DNA of 31,938 bases, taken from CAYZHV01 sp046541355. GTDB taxonomy: Bacteria; Spirochaetota; Spirochaetia; DSM-27196; Alkalispirochaetaceae. A program made the translations under genes and the position numbers. Location: the NCBI GenBank assembly GCA_046541355.1, contig JBKHDM010000029.1, positions 1 to 31,938 of the forward strand, given 5' to 3'. The notes under the pieces were generated by a model that was not told the DNA's origin, did no database searches, and worked only from the letters and a program-made list of their open reading frames with translations. Below, in pieces: positions 7,099 to 13,881 of this stretch; position 1 is the stretch's first letter; each line of letters starts with the position of its first letter.

Positions 7099-7965
7099 AT
7101 GGAGCCGATGGTCTCTGTTGTTATACCAACCTATGAGCGCAAGGAGCTTCTGGGCATCGCCGTCGCGTCGGTTCTCGCCCAGGGTTTCAGGGAGTTCGAG
7201 CTCATCGTTGTTGATGACGCCTCGAGGGACGGCAGCCGGGAGTATCTCGACTCCCTCCGGGAGGTTGACTCCCGCCTGCGACCGGTCTACCTCGAGGAGC
7301 ATCTCGGCTTTCCCGGAGCGGTACGAAACCGGGGAGTGGAGATCGCCCGAGGCTCCCTGATCGCTTTTCTCGACTCCGACGACCGATGGCTCGAAGAAAA
7401 GCTCGAGCTCCAGGTGCCGCTTCACGGGAAGGGCGGTTTCAGAATAACCCATACCCGGGAGCGTTGGCTGCGAAAGGGGAGAGAGATCTCCCAGAAGGGA
7501 CAGACACACCGGCGCGAGGGCGATATCTTTACAGATGCCCTGGGCAAGTGCATTATCGGCCCGTCGACGGCGATGGTCGACCGCCGTCTCCTGGAGGAGC
7601 TCGGCGGCTTCGACGAGGAGCTCGAGGTTGCTGAGGACTACGAGCTCTGGCTCCGGGTGACCGCCCGGGAGGCGGTGGGTTATCTCGAGGTGCCCCTGAC
7701 GGAGAAGCACGCCGGACACGGGGATCAGCTCAGCGAGAAGTATGGCCAGATCGAAGGGTTTCGCATCGAGGCGTTGCGCAGGCTGCTCTCCCGGGATGCG
7801 CTTCCCCGGGAGCGCAGGCAGGAGGCGGTAGCGGCCCTCGCCGGGAAGCTCGAGATCTTCGCCTCGGGGGCACGAAAACGAGGACGTCTTCGGGAGGCGG
7901 ACTCCCTCGAGGCGGAGGCACGTCAGTTACGGGAAGGTGAGGTTTTTCAGGGTGAGACAACATAG
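7099..7965 (+). CDS. Family 2 glycosyltransferase
   Basis: Cytoplasmic GT-A fold enzyme of 288 residues that transfers a sugar from a nucleotide donor; donor and acceptor are unknown. Seen: the N-terminal VSVVIPTYER motif, the VVDDASRDGS loop, and the metal-binding FLDSDDRW (DXD-type) near residue 95. A catalytic-base region FDEELEVAEDYELWLRV is typical of GT2 (the ED-Y motif). The C-terminal about 60 residues are charged helices without membrane segments. AGGAG stands eight bases before the ATG. The last 14 bases overlap the following lipoprotein gene, so the two are probably translated together. It may act on a surface glycan or lipid. Confidence 0.92.
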   Translation: MEPMVSVVIPTYERKELLGIAVASVLAQGFREFELIVVDDASRDGSREYLDSLREVDSRLRPVYLEEHLGFPGAVRNRGVEIARGSLIAFLDSDDRWLEEKLELQVPLHGKGGFRITHTRERWLRKGREISQKGQTHRREGDIFTDALGKCIIGPSTAMVDRRLLEELGGFDEELEVAEDYELWLRVTAREAVGYLEVPLTEKHAGHGDQLSEKYGQIEGFRIEALRRLLSRDALPRERRQEAVAALAGKLEIFASGARKRGRLREADSLEAEARQLREGEVFQGETT

Positions 7966-8692
7966 ACGAGGCGGATTCTTCTCTTTCGGCGCACTGCTAC
8001 TGCTCCTGACTATTGTGATCCTTCCGGGATGCGGGAGCAGGGCGATCGTCGATATCGATGGTGACGGGGGCGGGAGCGCCGAGGTCATGGTTGACCTCGA
8101 CCCGGTCTTTGTCGCCTATTTCAGGGACCTCGCCGGGAGTGTCGGCGCGGACGCCGAGGCGCCGATCTTCGACCTAACCGCGATCGACCGACGGTTTGCC
8201 GAGGAGGAGGCTATCACCCTCACCGGCGCCTCGGTTCCTGCCCAGGGCCGCCTCGAGCTGAGCCTCGGCTTCGAGGACCTCGAGGAGCTCGCGGCGGATG
8301 AGCGGGCAGGGAGACTCCTCTCCTACGAGAGGCAGGAGTCCGGCAGCACCGTTACGATGAGCCTCGGGCGGGAGGAGATACCCTTCATCCTCTCCCTCGT
8401 CGGGATCGGCGAGGACTCCCCGGTAGCCTACCTCCTGCCGCCCCCGGGGGCGGGGATGAGCTCGGAGGAGTACGGTGAGTACCTCACCTGGGCTCTCGAG
8501 GAGTACGCATCCCCCGGCAGGCTCGAGCAGATCCTCGAAGGGGCGACGGTCACGGTGACCGTGCGCGCCCCGGAGCCGCTGACGTCGGTCGTCAATGGAG
8601 ACGAAATAAGCAGCCGGGAGGCTCGCTTCACCCTTCCTCTGCTCCCTGTTCTCACCGGTGAGGCCGAGGAGGTCTACCAGGTGAGCTACTAG
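7952..8692 (+). CDS. Lipoprotein of unknown function
   Basis: 246 residues, family not recognised. The N-terminus has basic residues, a hydrophobic core (FGALLLLLTIVILPGC) and C27 as the lipidation site. The mature part starts with a strand rich in Gly/Asp (IVDIDGDGGGSAEVMVDL) and is otherwise acidic, with several beta-prone segments and no further membrane helix. The start chosen is GTG 7952, because AAGGTGAGG lies nine bases upstream; GTG 7937 is in frame but poorly supported. It overlaps the glycosyltransferase gene and ends nine bases before the convergent argG, with no terminator between them. The beta-rich, repetitive character suggests an envelope adaptor, but this is a guess. Confidence 0.75.
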   Translation: MRQHRRGGFFSFGALLLLLTIVILPGCGSRAIVDIDGDGGGSAEVMVDLDPVFVAYFRDLAGSVGADAEAPIFDLTAIDRRFAEEEAITLTGASVPAQGRLELSLGFEDLEELAADERAGRLLSYERQESGSTVTMSLGREEIPFILSLVGIGEDSPVAYLLPPPGAGMSSEEYGEYLTWALEEYASPGRLEQILEGATVTVTVRAPEPLTSVVNGDEISSREARFTLPLLPVLTGEAEEVYQVSY

Positions 8693-8701
8693 GCAGCCTG
8701 T

Positions 8702-9973
8702 TTACTTGTCGTAGAAACCCGCCATGGCGCGCATCTCTCTCGCCGGCCCCTCATCCGAGGGCCGGCCGTTATGGACAATCGCCTGGACTCCCGTGGCCAG
8801 GCCGTAGAGCTTGATAAACCCTGTAGCGTCGTGATGGTCGTAGGTGCTCTCCCCGAAGGAGGCGAGATCCTCGAGGTAGAGGGAGTAGGGGCTCTTGCGA
8901 CCGGCGATGATTATGTTGCCCTTGTACAGGACGATCCGCACCGACCCGGTGACGTACTTTGCCGCCTCCTTCATGTAGGCGTCCATGGTCTCCCGGAAGT
9001 GGGTAAACCACTTGCCGGCGTAGACGATGTCCGCGTAGCGCAGGGCGAGCTGGTTTTTCATGCTCAGGGTGTCAAAGTCGAGGGTGATCATCTCCAGTTC
9101 CCGGAGCGCCCGGTGGAGGATCGTTCCCGCGGGGGTCTCGTAGACGCCCCGGCTCTTCATGCCGACCAGCCGGGTCTCCACCAGGTCGGTCCGGCCGATC
9201 GCGTTGAGGGCGCCGAGCTTGTTGAGGCTGTCGAGCATCTCGAGGGGAGTCAGCTCCTTACCGTCGAGCTTCACCGGAATGCCCCGGTCGAACTCAACGG
9301 TGATCTCCGTCTCCTCGTCCGGCGCCTCCTGAGGCGACCTGGTGAGAAGGTACATCTCCTCCGTCGGCCGGTTCCAGGTGTTCTCGAGCTCACCGCCCTC
9401 GTGGCTCATATGCCAGATATTCCAGTCCCGGGAGTAGATGTTCTTTTTCGAGATGTCTCCGAGGGGAACGCCCTTTGCCTTGGCGTAGTCTATCGCCTGC
9501 TCCCGGGAGCGGATGTCCCACATACGCCACGGTGCGATAACCTCGAGGTGGGGGGCGAGAGCTTTGTAGGTGAGCTCGAACCGGACCTGGTCGTTACCCT
9601 TGCCGGTACATCCGTGGGCGACCGCGTCGGCCCCCTCCTGTATCGCCACCTGGACCTGGTGCTTTGCCTGCAGAGGGCGGGCGATAGAGGTTCCCAGGAG
9701 GTACTTACCCTCGTAGACCGCTCCGGAGCGGAGCATCGGAAAGAGAAAGTCCCGGGCGAACTCCTCCCGAACGTCGATGATGTGCAGCTTGCTCGCCCCG
9801 GAGGCCTTCGCCTTCTCCTCCATGCCGTCCCAATCCTCGTCCTGCCCCACATTGGTACAAACCCCGATCACCTCGGCCCCAGGGTAGTTCTCCTTGAGCC
9901 AGGGAATAATGATCGAGGTATCGAGCCCTCCGGAATAGGCGAGGACGATCTTTTTGATGCTCTTTTCAGCCAT
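8702..9973 (-). CDS. argG: Argininosuccinate synthase
   Basis: Joins citrulline and aspartate with ATP to give argininosuccinate, the penultimate step of arginine synthesis. The nucleotide-binding motif AYSGGLDTS lies near residues 12-20. The conserved segments GCTGKGNDQVRFE (citrulline/aspartate binding) and SIARPLQAKHQV also fit the family. 423 residues, slightly longer than the usual 400-410. The start is ATG 9973, with AAGGAG overlapping the argD stop codon four bases away. It is the last gene of argR-C-B-D-G. The argininosuccinate lyase gene argH is not in the window. Confidence 0.97.
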   Translation of the reverse strand: MAEKSIKKIVLAYSGGLDTSIIIPWLKENYPGAEVIGVCTNVGQDEDWDGMEEKAKASGASKLHIIDVREEFARDFLFPMLRSGAVYEGKYLLGTSIARPLQAKHQVQVAIQEGADAVAHGCTGKGNDQVRFELTYKALAPHLEVIAPWRMWDIRSREQAIDYAKAKGVPLGDISKKNIYSRDWNIWHMSHEGGELENTWNRPTEEMYLLTRSPQEAPDEETEITVEFDRGIPVKLDGKELTPLEMLDSLNKLGALNAIGRTDLVETRLVGMKSRGVYETPAGTILHRALRELEMITLDFDTLSMKNQLALRYADIVYAGKWFTHFRETMDAYMKEAAKYVTGSVRIVLYKGNIIIAGRKSPYSLYLEDLASFGESTYDHHDATGFIKLYGLATGVQAIVHNGRPSDEGPAREMRAMAGFYDK

Positions 9974-9976
9974 GGT

Positions 9977-11302
9977 TTACTCCTTGCTGAGAACGGAGCG
10001 AAGGATCTCCACGCCCCGGTCGATTTCGTGCTCTTTGATAATGAGTGGTGGTGCGATTCTGAGGATGTTGCTCCCGGAGCGCAACACCAGCACTCCCCGC
10101 TCCTCGGCGGCGGCGATGATCGCCCCCATCCGGGCGGCTCCCCCCGCCTCGGTTCGCCGGCCGCCCCCGGCGTGGTCACCCCCGGCGTGGTCACCCGCGG
10201 CCTGGTCACCCGCGGCCTGGTCACCCCCGGGCCGGCCGCCGGGGCGCGCCTCCGGGGCGTGGATCTCCAGACCCCGCAGCAGTCCCGCCCCCCGTAATCC
10301 CGCGACCGCCGGGAGCTCTGCGGCCAACTCCCTCAGCCGGAGGTCGAGGTGGGCGGAGCTCCGGCGCACCCTTTCGAGAAAGCCGGGAGCAGTGATCCGC
10401 TCGAGCATGTAGCGCCCCGCCTCGGCGGTGACCGGTCCCCCTCCGAAGGTGGTGCCGTGGTCGCCGGTTTCGACGTGGCGGTTCACCTTCTCCGGGATCA
10501 GGGTCGCCGAGAGGGGGAGCCCGGCGGCGAGAGGCTTGGAGAGGGTGATGATGTCCGGGTCGAGGCCGACGTATCCGCTGCCGAACAGCTCGCCGGTCCG
10601 CCCGAGGCCGGTCTGTATCTCGTCGGCGATGAGGATTACGTCGTGTCGCGCACACGCCTCGTTGAGGGCCGAAGCGAACTCCTCGCTCATCACCGTGAGC
10701 CCCCCCTCTCCCTGGACCGGCTCGACAATAACCGCCGCGAAGCTCCCGTCGATCACAGCTCTTGCCGAGTCGGGGTCGTTGTACGCAGCGGTCTCACAAC
10801 CCGGCATGAGAGGCTCGAACTTCTTCCGGTACTTCTCGTTCGGGGTTACCGAGAGCGCCCCGATCGTGCGCCCGTGAAACGCGTTCGAGAAGGAGAGGAT
10901 CTTGTGATGTCCCGGCCCGCGCTTTGCCATCGCATAGAGGCGGGCGTACTTAATCGCCGCCTCATTGCCCTCGGCCCCGCTGTTTCCAAAGTGGACCGCG
11001 GTAAACCGTTTCTCGCTCCCCGCTACCGAGAGCGTCAGGAGGCTCCGGGCGAGGTCTACGGCGGGCTCATTGGCAAAGAGGTTGGAAATGTGAATGAGCT
11101 TCTTTACCTGTCGGCGCAGTCGCCTCGCAAGCCCGTCGAGGCCGTAGCCCAGGGCGTTTACAGCGATACCCGAGCCGAAGTCGAGATACCGTTTTCCTCC
11201 CGCGTCCTTGACGTAAACGCCCCTGCCCGAAACGATCTTCAGAAGCTTTGAGGCGTAGTTTCGCGGGAAGGGCGATTCGGTAAGCAGCGAATCTCTACTC
11301 AT
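9977..11302 (-). CDS. argD: Acetylornithine aminotransferase, with a repeat-expanded loop
   Basis: PLP enzyme that converts N-acetylglutamate semialdehyde to N-acetylornithine. Seen: the FGNSGAEGNEAAIKYAR and HGRTIGALSVT motifs, ADEIQTGLGRTG, and the Schiff-base lysine K256 in LSKPLAAG. At 441 residues it is about 40 longer than the family. The excess is a Gly/Ala/Asp-rich stretch (about residues 345-390) between GLLRGLEIHAPEA and the C-terminal GVLVLRSGSNILRIAPPL, encoded partly by a 15-bp tandem repeat. This position is a surface loop in known class-III aminotransferases, so activity may survive. The start ATG overlaps the argB stop as ATGA. Its paralogues (ornithine, GABA) fit less well than the operon context. 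Confidence 0.95.
   Translation of the reverse strand: MSRDSLLTESPFPRNYASKLLKIVSGRGVYVKDAGGKRYLDFGSGIAVNALGYGLDGLARRLRRQVKKLIHISNLFANEPAVDLARSLLTLSVAGSEKRFTAVHFGNSGAEGNEAAIKYARLYAMAKRGPGHHKILSFSNAFHGRTIGALSVTPNEKYRKKFEPLMPGCETAAYNDPDSARAVIDGSFAAVIVEPVQGEGGLTVMSEEFASALNEACARHDVILIADEIQTGLGRTGELFGSGYVGLDPDIITLSKPLAAGLPLSATLIPEKVNRHVETGDHGTTFGGGPVTAEAGRYMLERITAPGFLERVRRSSAHLDLRLRELAAELPAVAGLRGAGLLRGLEIHAPEARPGGRPGGDQAAGDQAAGDHAGGDHAGGGRRTEAGGAARMGAIIAAAEERGVLVLRSGSNILRIAPPLIIKEHEIDRGVEILRSVLSKE
10164..10231. repeat. 15-bp in-frame minisatellite inside argD
   Basis: Four units of 15 bp follow each other: two identical CCCCCGGCGTGGTCA copies (10164-10193), then two identical CCCGCGGCCTGGTCA copies (10194-10223), then a degraded partial unit. 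Each unit adds five codons, read on the minus strand as GDQAA or GDHAG, so copy-number change keeps the frame. They fall at residues 358-380 of ArgD. Confidence 0.93.
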
Positions 11303-12081
11303 TGCGTAAGCACCGTCCCTTTTCTGCCCTCCGCGAGGGCCCTCAGATCCCCGGGCGCCTCGTAACGGCCGATGGTGATTGCCCCGACTCCCGAGGCGAG
11401 GGCGCGAACAGAGCTTCTCACCTTCGGAATCATCCCCCCGGAGATTGTCATGTCGCCGATCGCCGCCTCCGCCTCCTCCGGGGTCAGGGAGGGCAGGCGC
11501 CTGCCCTCCTTCAGTATCCCCTCGGTGTCGGAGAGAAAGATGAGATGCCTCGCCTCGAGGGCCTCGGCAATCGCGAGGGCGACCTCATCTGCGTTGATGT
11601 TGAGCCCCTCCCACACCTCGTCCCGACAGACCGGGGAGACCACCGGCAGGTACCCCGCGGCGAGGAGCGTCTCCAGGAGCGCTCCCCGGCTTTCAGCGAC
11701 TGACCCGGTACGGCTCGCCGTTCCGTCAGCCATCACCACCGGCCGGCCGACAACGGTGCCGCCGTCCTGTCCGCTCAATCCGACGGGGTTGAGCCCCGCC
11801 TTTCCGCAGAGGCGGACCACCTCACTGTTCATCCTCCCCGAGAGAGCCATGTCCACAAGGGGCATCTCCTCCGTCGAGGTCTGCCGGATTCCGTCGACGA
11901 AACGGGGGGTGTATCCGTAGCGCTCCATCAGTGAGGAGAGCTCACTGCCCCCGCCGTGGACCAGCAGATGCCGTCCGGCCTCGGCCGCCTCGATCTGCCG
12001 TATCTCCCGACATAGCTCGAGAATCCGCTCTGCCTCCGCCGCGGCCCGGCCGCCAATCTTTATGACCGTCACTGAACCCAC
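11299..12081 (-). CDS. argB: Acetylglutamate kinase
   Basis: Phosphorylates N-acetylglutamate, the second committed step to arginine and often the arginine-inhibited one. The amino-acid-kinase fold is visible in VIKIGG near the start, LLVHGGG (phosphate/substrate loop), GLNINADEVALAIAEAL and LIFLSDTEGIL. Also seen is the C-terminal ISGGMIPKVRSSVRAL, with the conserved lysine. An open frame extends to ATG 12138 but would overlap argC by 56 bp. GTG 12081 follows the argC stop by one base, has GAGGTG just upstream, and places VIKIGG at the family position, giving 260 residues. It lacks the long N-terminal helix of arginine-sensitive hexameric kinases, so feedback inhibition is doubtful. Confidence 0.93.
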   Translation of the reverse strand: MGSVTVIKIGGRAAAEAERILELCREIRQIEAAEAGRHLLVHGGGSELSSLMERYGYTPRFVDGIRQTSTEEMPLVDMALSGRMNSEVVRLCGKAGLNPVGLSGQDGGTVVGRPVVMADGTASRTGSVAESRGALLETLLAAGYLPVVSPVCRDEVWEGLNINADEVALAIAEALEARHLIFLSDTEGILKEGRRLPSLTPEEAEAAIGDMTISGGMIPKVRSSVRALASGVGAITIGRYEAPGDLRALAEGRKGTVLTQ

Positions 12082-12082
12082 G

Positions 12083-13126
12083 TCACACCTCGGCGTCGAG
12101 TATGAGTCCCGCTGTTTCGTCGAACCCGAAGCGGACATTGAAGTTCTGCACCGCCTGGCCCGAGGCGCCCTTCCAGAGGTTGTCTAGTACCGAAAAGATG
12201 AGAAGCGAGCCGCGCTCCCGGCGGTAGCCGATGAGAGCGCGATTGGTCCCCCGAACCTCGATGGTCTCCGGGACCCGCTCGCCGATCACCTCGACAAAGG
12301 GCTCGGCGGCGTAGCGGCTCTCGAGGAGCTCGACCCCCCGCTCCACCTCCTCCGTGGCTACCATGATCGTCGAAGCCATACCCTGCTTTATCGGCACCAG
12401 ATGCGGGGTGAAAAGCAGGGGCGGCTCCCCTTTGCCCGGCCAGCCCCCGGCGGCGCGCAGCTGCTCTTCGATCTCGTAGAGATGTCGGTGGCTCCTGCCG
12501 GGGGAGTAGGCGTTCACGTTCTCGCTGCGCTCGGCGAGGAGAAGGTTCTCCTTCGCCTTCCGTCCCGCCCCGGAGATGCCGCTCATGGAGTTTATGACAA
12601 CCATCCCCTCGAGGATGCCGGCGGCGGCGAGGGGGAGGAGGGGCAAAAGCGAAGAGGTCGGGTAACAGCCGGGAGTCGCGATGAGTCCCGCACTCCGAAG
12701 GGAGTCTCTCGCGAACTCCGTGAGACCGTAGACCGCCTCGGAGAGCAGCTCCTCCCGGGGCGGCGGGGCGCTGTAGGCGCGCTCGAAGTACGCCCGGTCC
12801 CGGTGGCGAAAGTCCGCGGAGAGGTCGATCACGACGGAGGTTCCGAGAAAGGGGGCGCAGACCGCCGCGGAGGTCAGGTGTGGAAGGGCGGAAAAGACCG
12901 CCTCCGGCTCCCGGGCGAGGGCCGCTTCCACCGGGATGAAGCGGCCGTCGGTGGACGCGAGCTTTGCCGTCGCCTGGCGGGAGAGAAGGGTGCCCTGGCT
13001 CCGGACAGACTCACCGGGGCGGGAGGAGGAGACGGCGAGGATCTCGGAGACCTCCGGGTGGTGGGCTAATATTCTTACGAGGAGCGCGCCGGTGTAACCC
13101 GTCGCTCCGAGGACCGCGACTTTCAT
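12083..13126 (-). CDS. argC: N-acetyl-gamma-glutamyl-phosphate reductase
   Basis: Reduces N-acetylglutamyl phosphate with NADPH to the semialdehyde used by ArgD. The nucleotide-binding GATGYTG motif opens the protein (MKVAVLGATGYTG). The catalytic cysteine C154 lies in IATPGCYPTSSLL, and the family segment SGISGAGRK follows. A histidine in FTPHLVPIKQGM matches the second catalytic region. 347 residues, the normal length for the long ArgC type. The gene starts 18 bp after argR with no strong ribosome-binding sequence, and its stop lies one base before the argB start. Confidence 0.97.
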   Translation of the reverse strand: MKVAVLGATGYTGALLVRILAHHPEVSEILAVSSSRPGESVRSQGTLLSRQATAKLASTDGRFIPVEAALAREPEAVFSALPHLTSAAVCAPFLGTSVVIDLSADFRHRDRAYFERAYSAPPPREELLSEAVYGLTEFARDSLRSAGLIATPGCYPTSSLLPLLPLAAAGILEGMVVINSMSGISGAGRKAKENLLLAERSENVNAYSPGRSHRHLYEIEEQLRAAGGWPGKGEPPLLFTPHLVPIKQGMASTIMVATEEVERGVELLESRYAAEPFVEVIGERVPETIEVRGTNRALIGYRRERGSLLIFSVLDNLWKGASGQAVQNFNVRFGFDETAGLILDAEV

Positions 13127-13144
13127 CTGGGCAATCTACCGAAA

Positions 13145-13615
13145 TTACTCTTCGAAGTCAGGTACCCGCTCGCGGAGGGTCTCCACGAACTCCTTGCGAC
13201 TCACACCTTGGCGGACCACAACAATAACCGTGTCATTCCCGGCGACGGTCCCGAGAATCTCACCGATACCCATGTTGTCCAGGGCTATGGCGACACTGTC
13301 GGCGTGGCCGTTGAGGGTTCTGACTACAGCGACATTTCCCGAACACTCGAGGGAGACGTAGCCCCGTTGAAAGTCGAGAACGTAGTTTCGCTCAGCCTCC
13401 CGCCGCTCCTCCTCGCTCGGGAGGGTGTAAAAGTAGCCGTTGGTTCCTTCGGACTGTTTACCAACTTTCAGTAGCTTGAGATCTCTCGAGAGCGTGGCTT
13501 GGGTCAGATGAAATCCCTCCTCCCGGAGGAATCCAAGAAGCGTCTCCTGGCTGTTGATCTTGTGGGTGCGTATAATTCTCTTTATAGCTTTCAGGCGAGA
13601 CGACCGCTCTTTCAC
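13145..13615 (-). CDS. argR: Arginine repressor
   Basis: Arginine-responsive DNA-binding protein that represses arginine synthesis genes. The N-terminal winged helix-turn-helix (residues 1-72) contains INSQETLLGFLREEG and the recognition segment LTQATLSRDLKLL. The C-terminal oligomerisation/arginine-binding domain has LNGHADSVAIALD and ILGTVAGNDTVIVV, with the paired acidic residues that bind arginine. 156 residues, standard. It is the first gene of the operon it probably controls, giving autoregulation; a palindrome at its promoter is the candidate operator. Placing argR at the head of the biosynthetic operon is less common than an unlinked position. Confidence 0.96.
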   Translation of the reverse strand: MKERSSRLKAIKRIIRTHKINSQETLLGFLREEGFHLTQATLSRDLKLLKVGKQSEGTNGYFYTLPSEEERREAERNYVLDFQRGYVSLECSGNVAVVRTLNGHADSVAIALDNMGIGEILGTVAGNDTVIVVVRQGVSRKEFVETLRERVPDFEE

Positions 13616-13640
13616 GTATGTCCTCGTATCAATGGTGGTT

Positions 13641-13679
13641 TGGTATATATATACTAAGGGGCCGCATATAGTTAATCAA
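13641..13679 (-). promoter_or_regulatory. Promoter and candidate ArgR operator of the arg operon
   Basis: On the minus strand -35 TTGATT (13674-13679), a 17-bp spacer and -10 TAGTAT (13651-13656) precede argR by about 35 bp. The -10 box is part of a 16-bp near-palindrome, TAGTATATATATACCA (13641-13656). Its AT-rich dyad covering the promoter is where an ArgR hexamer would block RNA polymerase, though it does not match the enteric ARG-box consensus. Confidence 0.55.
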
Positions 13680-13687
13680 GACAAGTA

Positions 13688-13822
13688 GTATCAAGAAGCG
13701 TGTTGTTTTTTTTGGTCTAACTCCCGCCGAGACGGCAACTTGCCGCGGGAAAGACCTCTTATCGCCCCGAGGTCCTTGCTCCATAACGAGTTACAAGGAT
13801 TTATCAACACGCTTCTTGATAC
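13688..13822. repeat. 135-bp structured element closed by a perfect 18-bp inverted repeat
   Basis: GTATCAAGAAGCGTGTTG (13688-13705) is exactly inverted at 13805-13822. The 99 bp between can fold into three more hairpins: GGTCT/AGACC extended by TCCCGC/GCGGGA (13714-13756), GACCTC/GAGGTC (13753-13774), and TCCTTG/CAAGGA with inner CTC/GAG (13773-13799). The first and second share AGACC, so they exclude each other. It lies between the divergent promoters of argR and the FapA gene and in neither 5' leader. No target-site duplication, no U-run after either end and no coding potential were seen. It may be a structured RNA, a MITE-like relic or a DNA element. Confidence 0.7.
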
Positions 13823-13832
13823 CACCCGATGC

Positions 13833-13860
13833 TTGGACACCCTGGGGCAGGGCGTAGTAT
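13833..13860 (+). promoter_or_regulatory. Promoter of the FapA-domain gene
   Basis: TTGGAC (13833-13838), a 16-bp spacer and TAGTAT (13855-13860) lie 21 bp before the ATG at 13882. The short leader contains a hairpin, CCTGC/GCAGG (13861-13876), that includes the only AGG near the start codon, so ribosome access might be modulated. Confidence 0.6.
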
Positions 13861-13881
13861 CCTGCTGAGCGGCAGGCTTTT

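Noticed and set aside
8771..10297. Long open frame (508 codons) on the plus strand across argG and argD
   Set aside because: It is the antisense of two unmistakable enzyme genes. High GC produces long antisense frames, and its translation shows no domain.
11299..12138. argB starting at ATG 12138
   Set aside because: It would overlap argC by 56 bp and add residues with no counterpart in the family; GTG 12081 has a ribosome-binding sequence and fits.
13688..13713. First inverted-repeat arm plus the following T-run as an intrinsic terminator
   Set aside because: The arm has no local complementary partner before the T-run; its partner lies 100 bp downstream.
13688..13822. Integron attC site, 6S RNA or SRP RNA for the inverted-repeat element
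   Set aside because: The attC core GTTRRRY/RYYYAAC ends are missing, no integrase or cassette is nearby, and the conserved SRP tetraloop region and 6S central bubble pattern are not visible.
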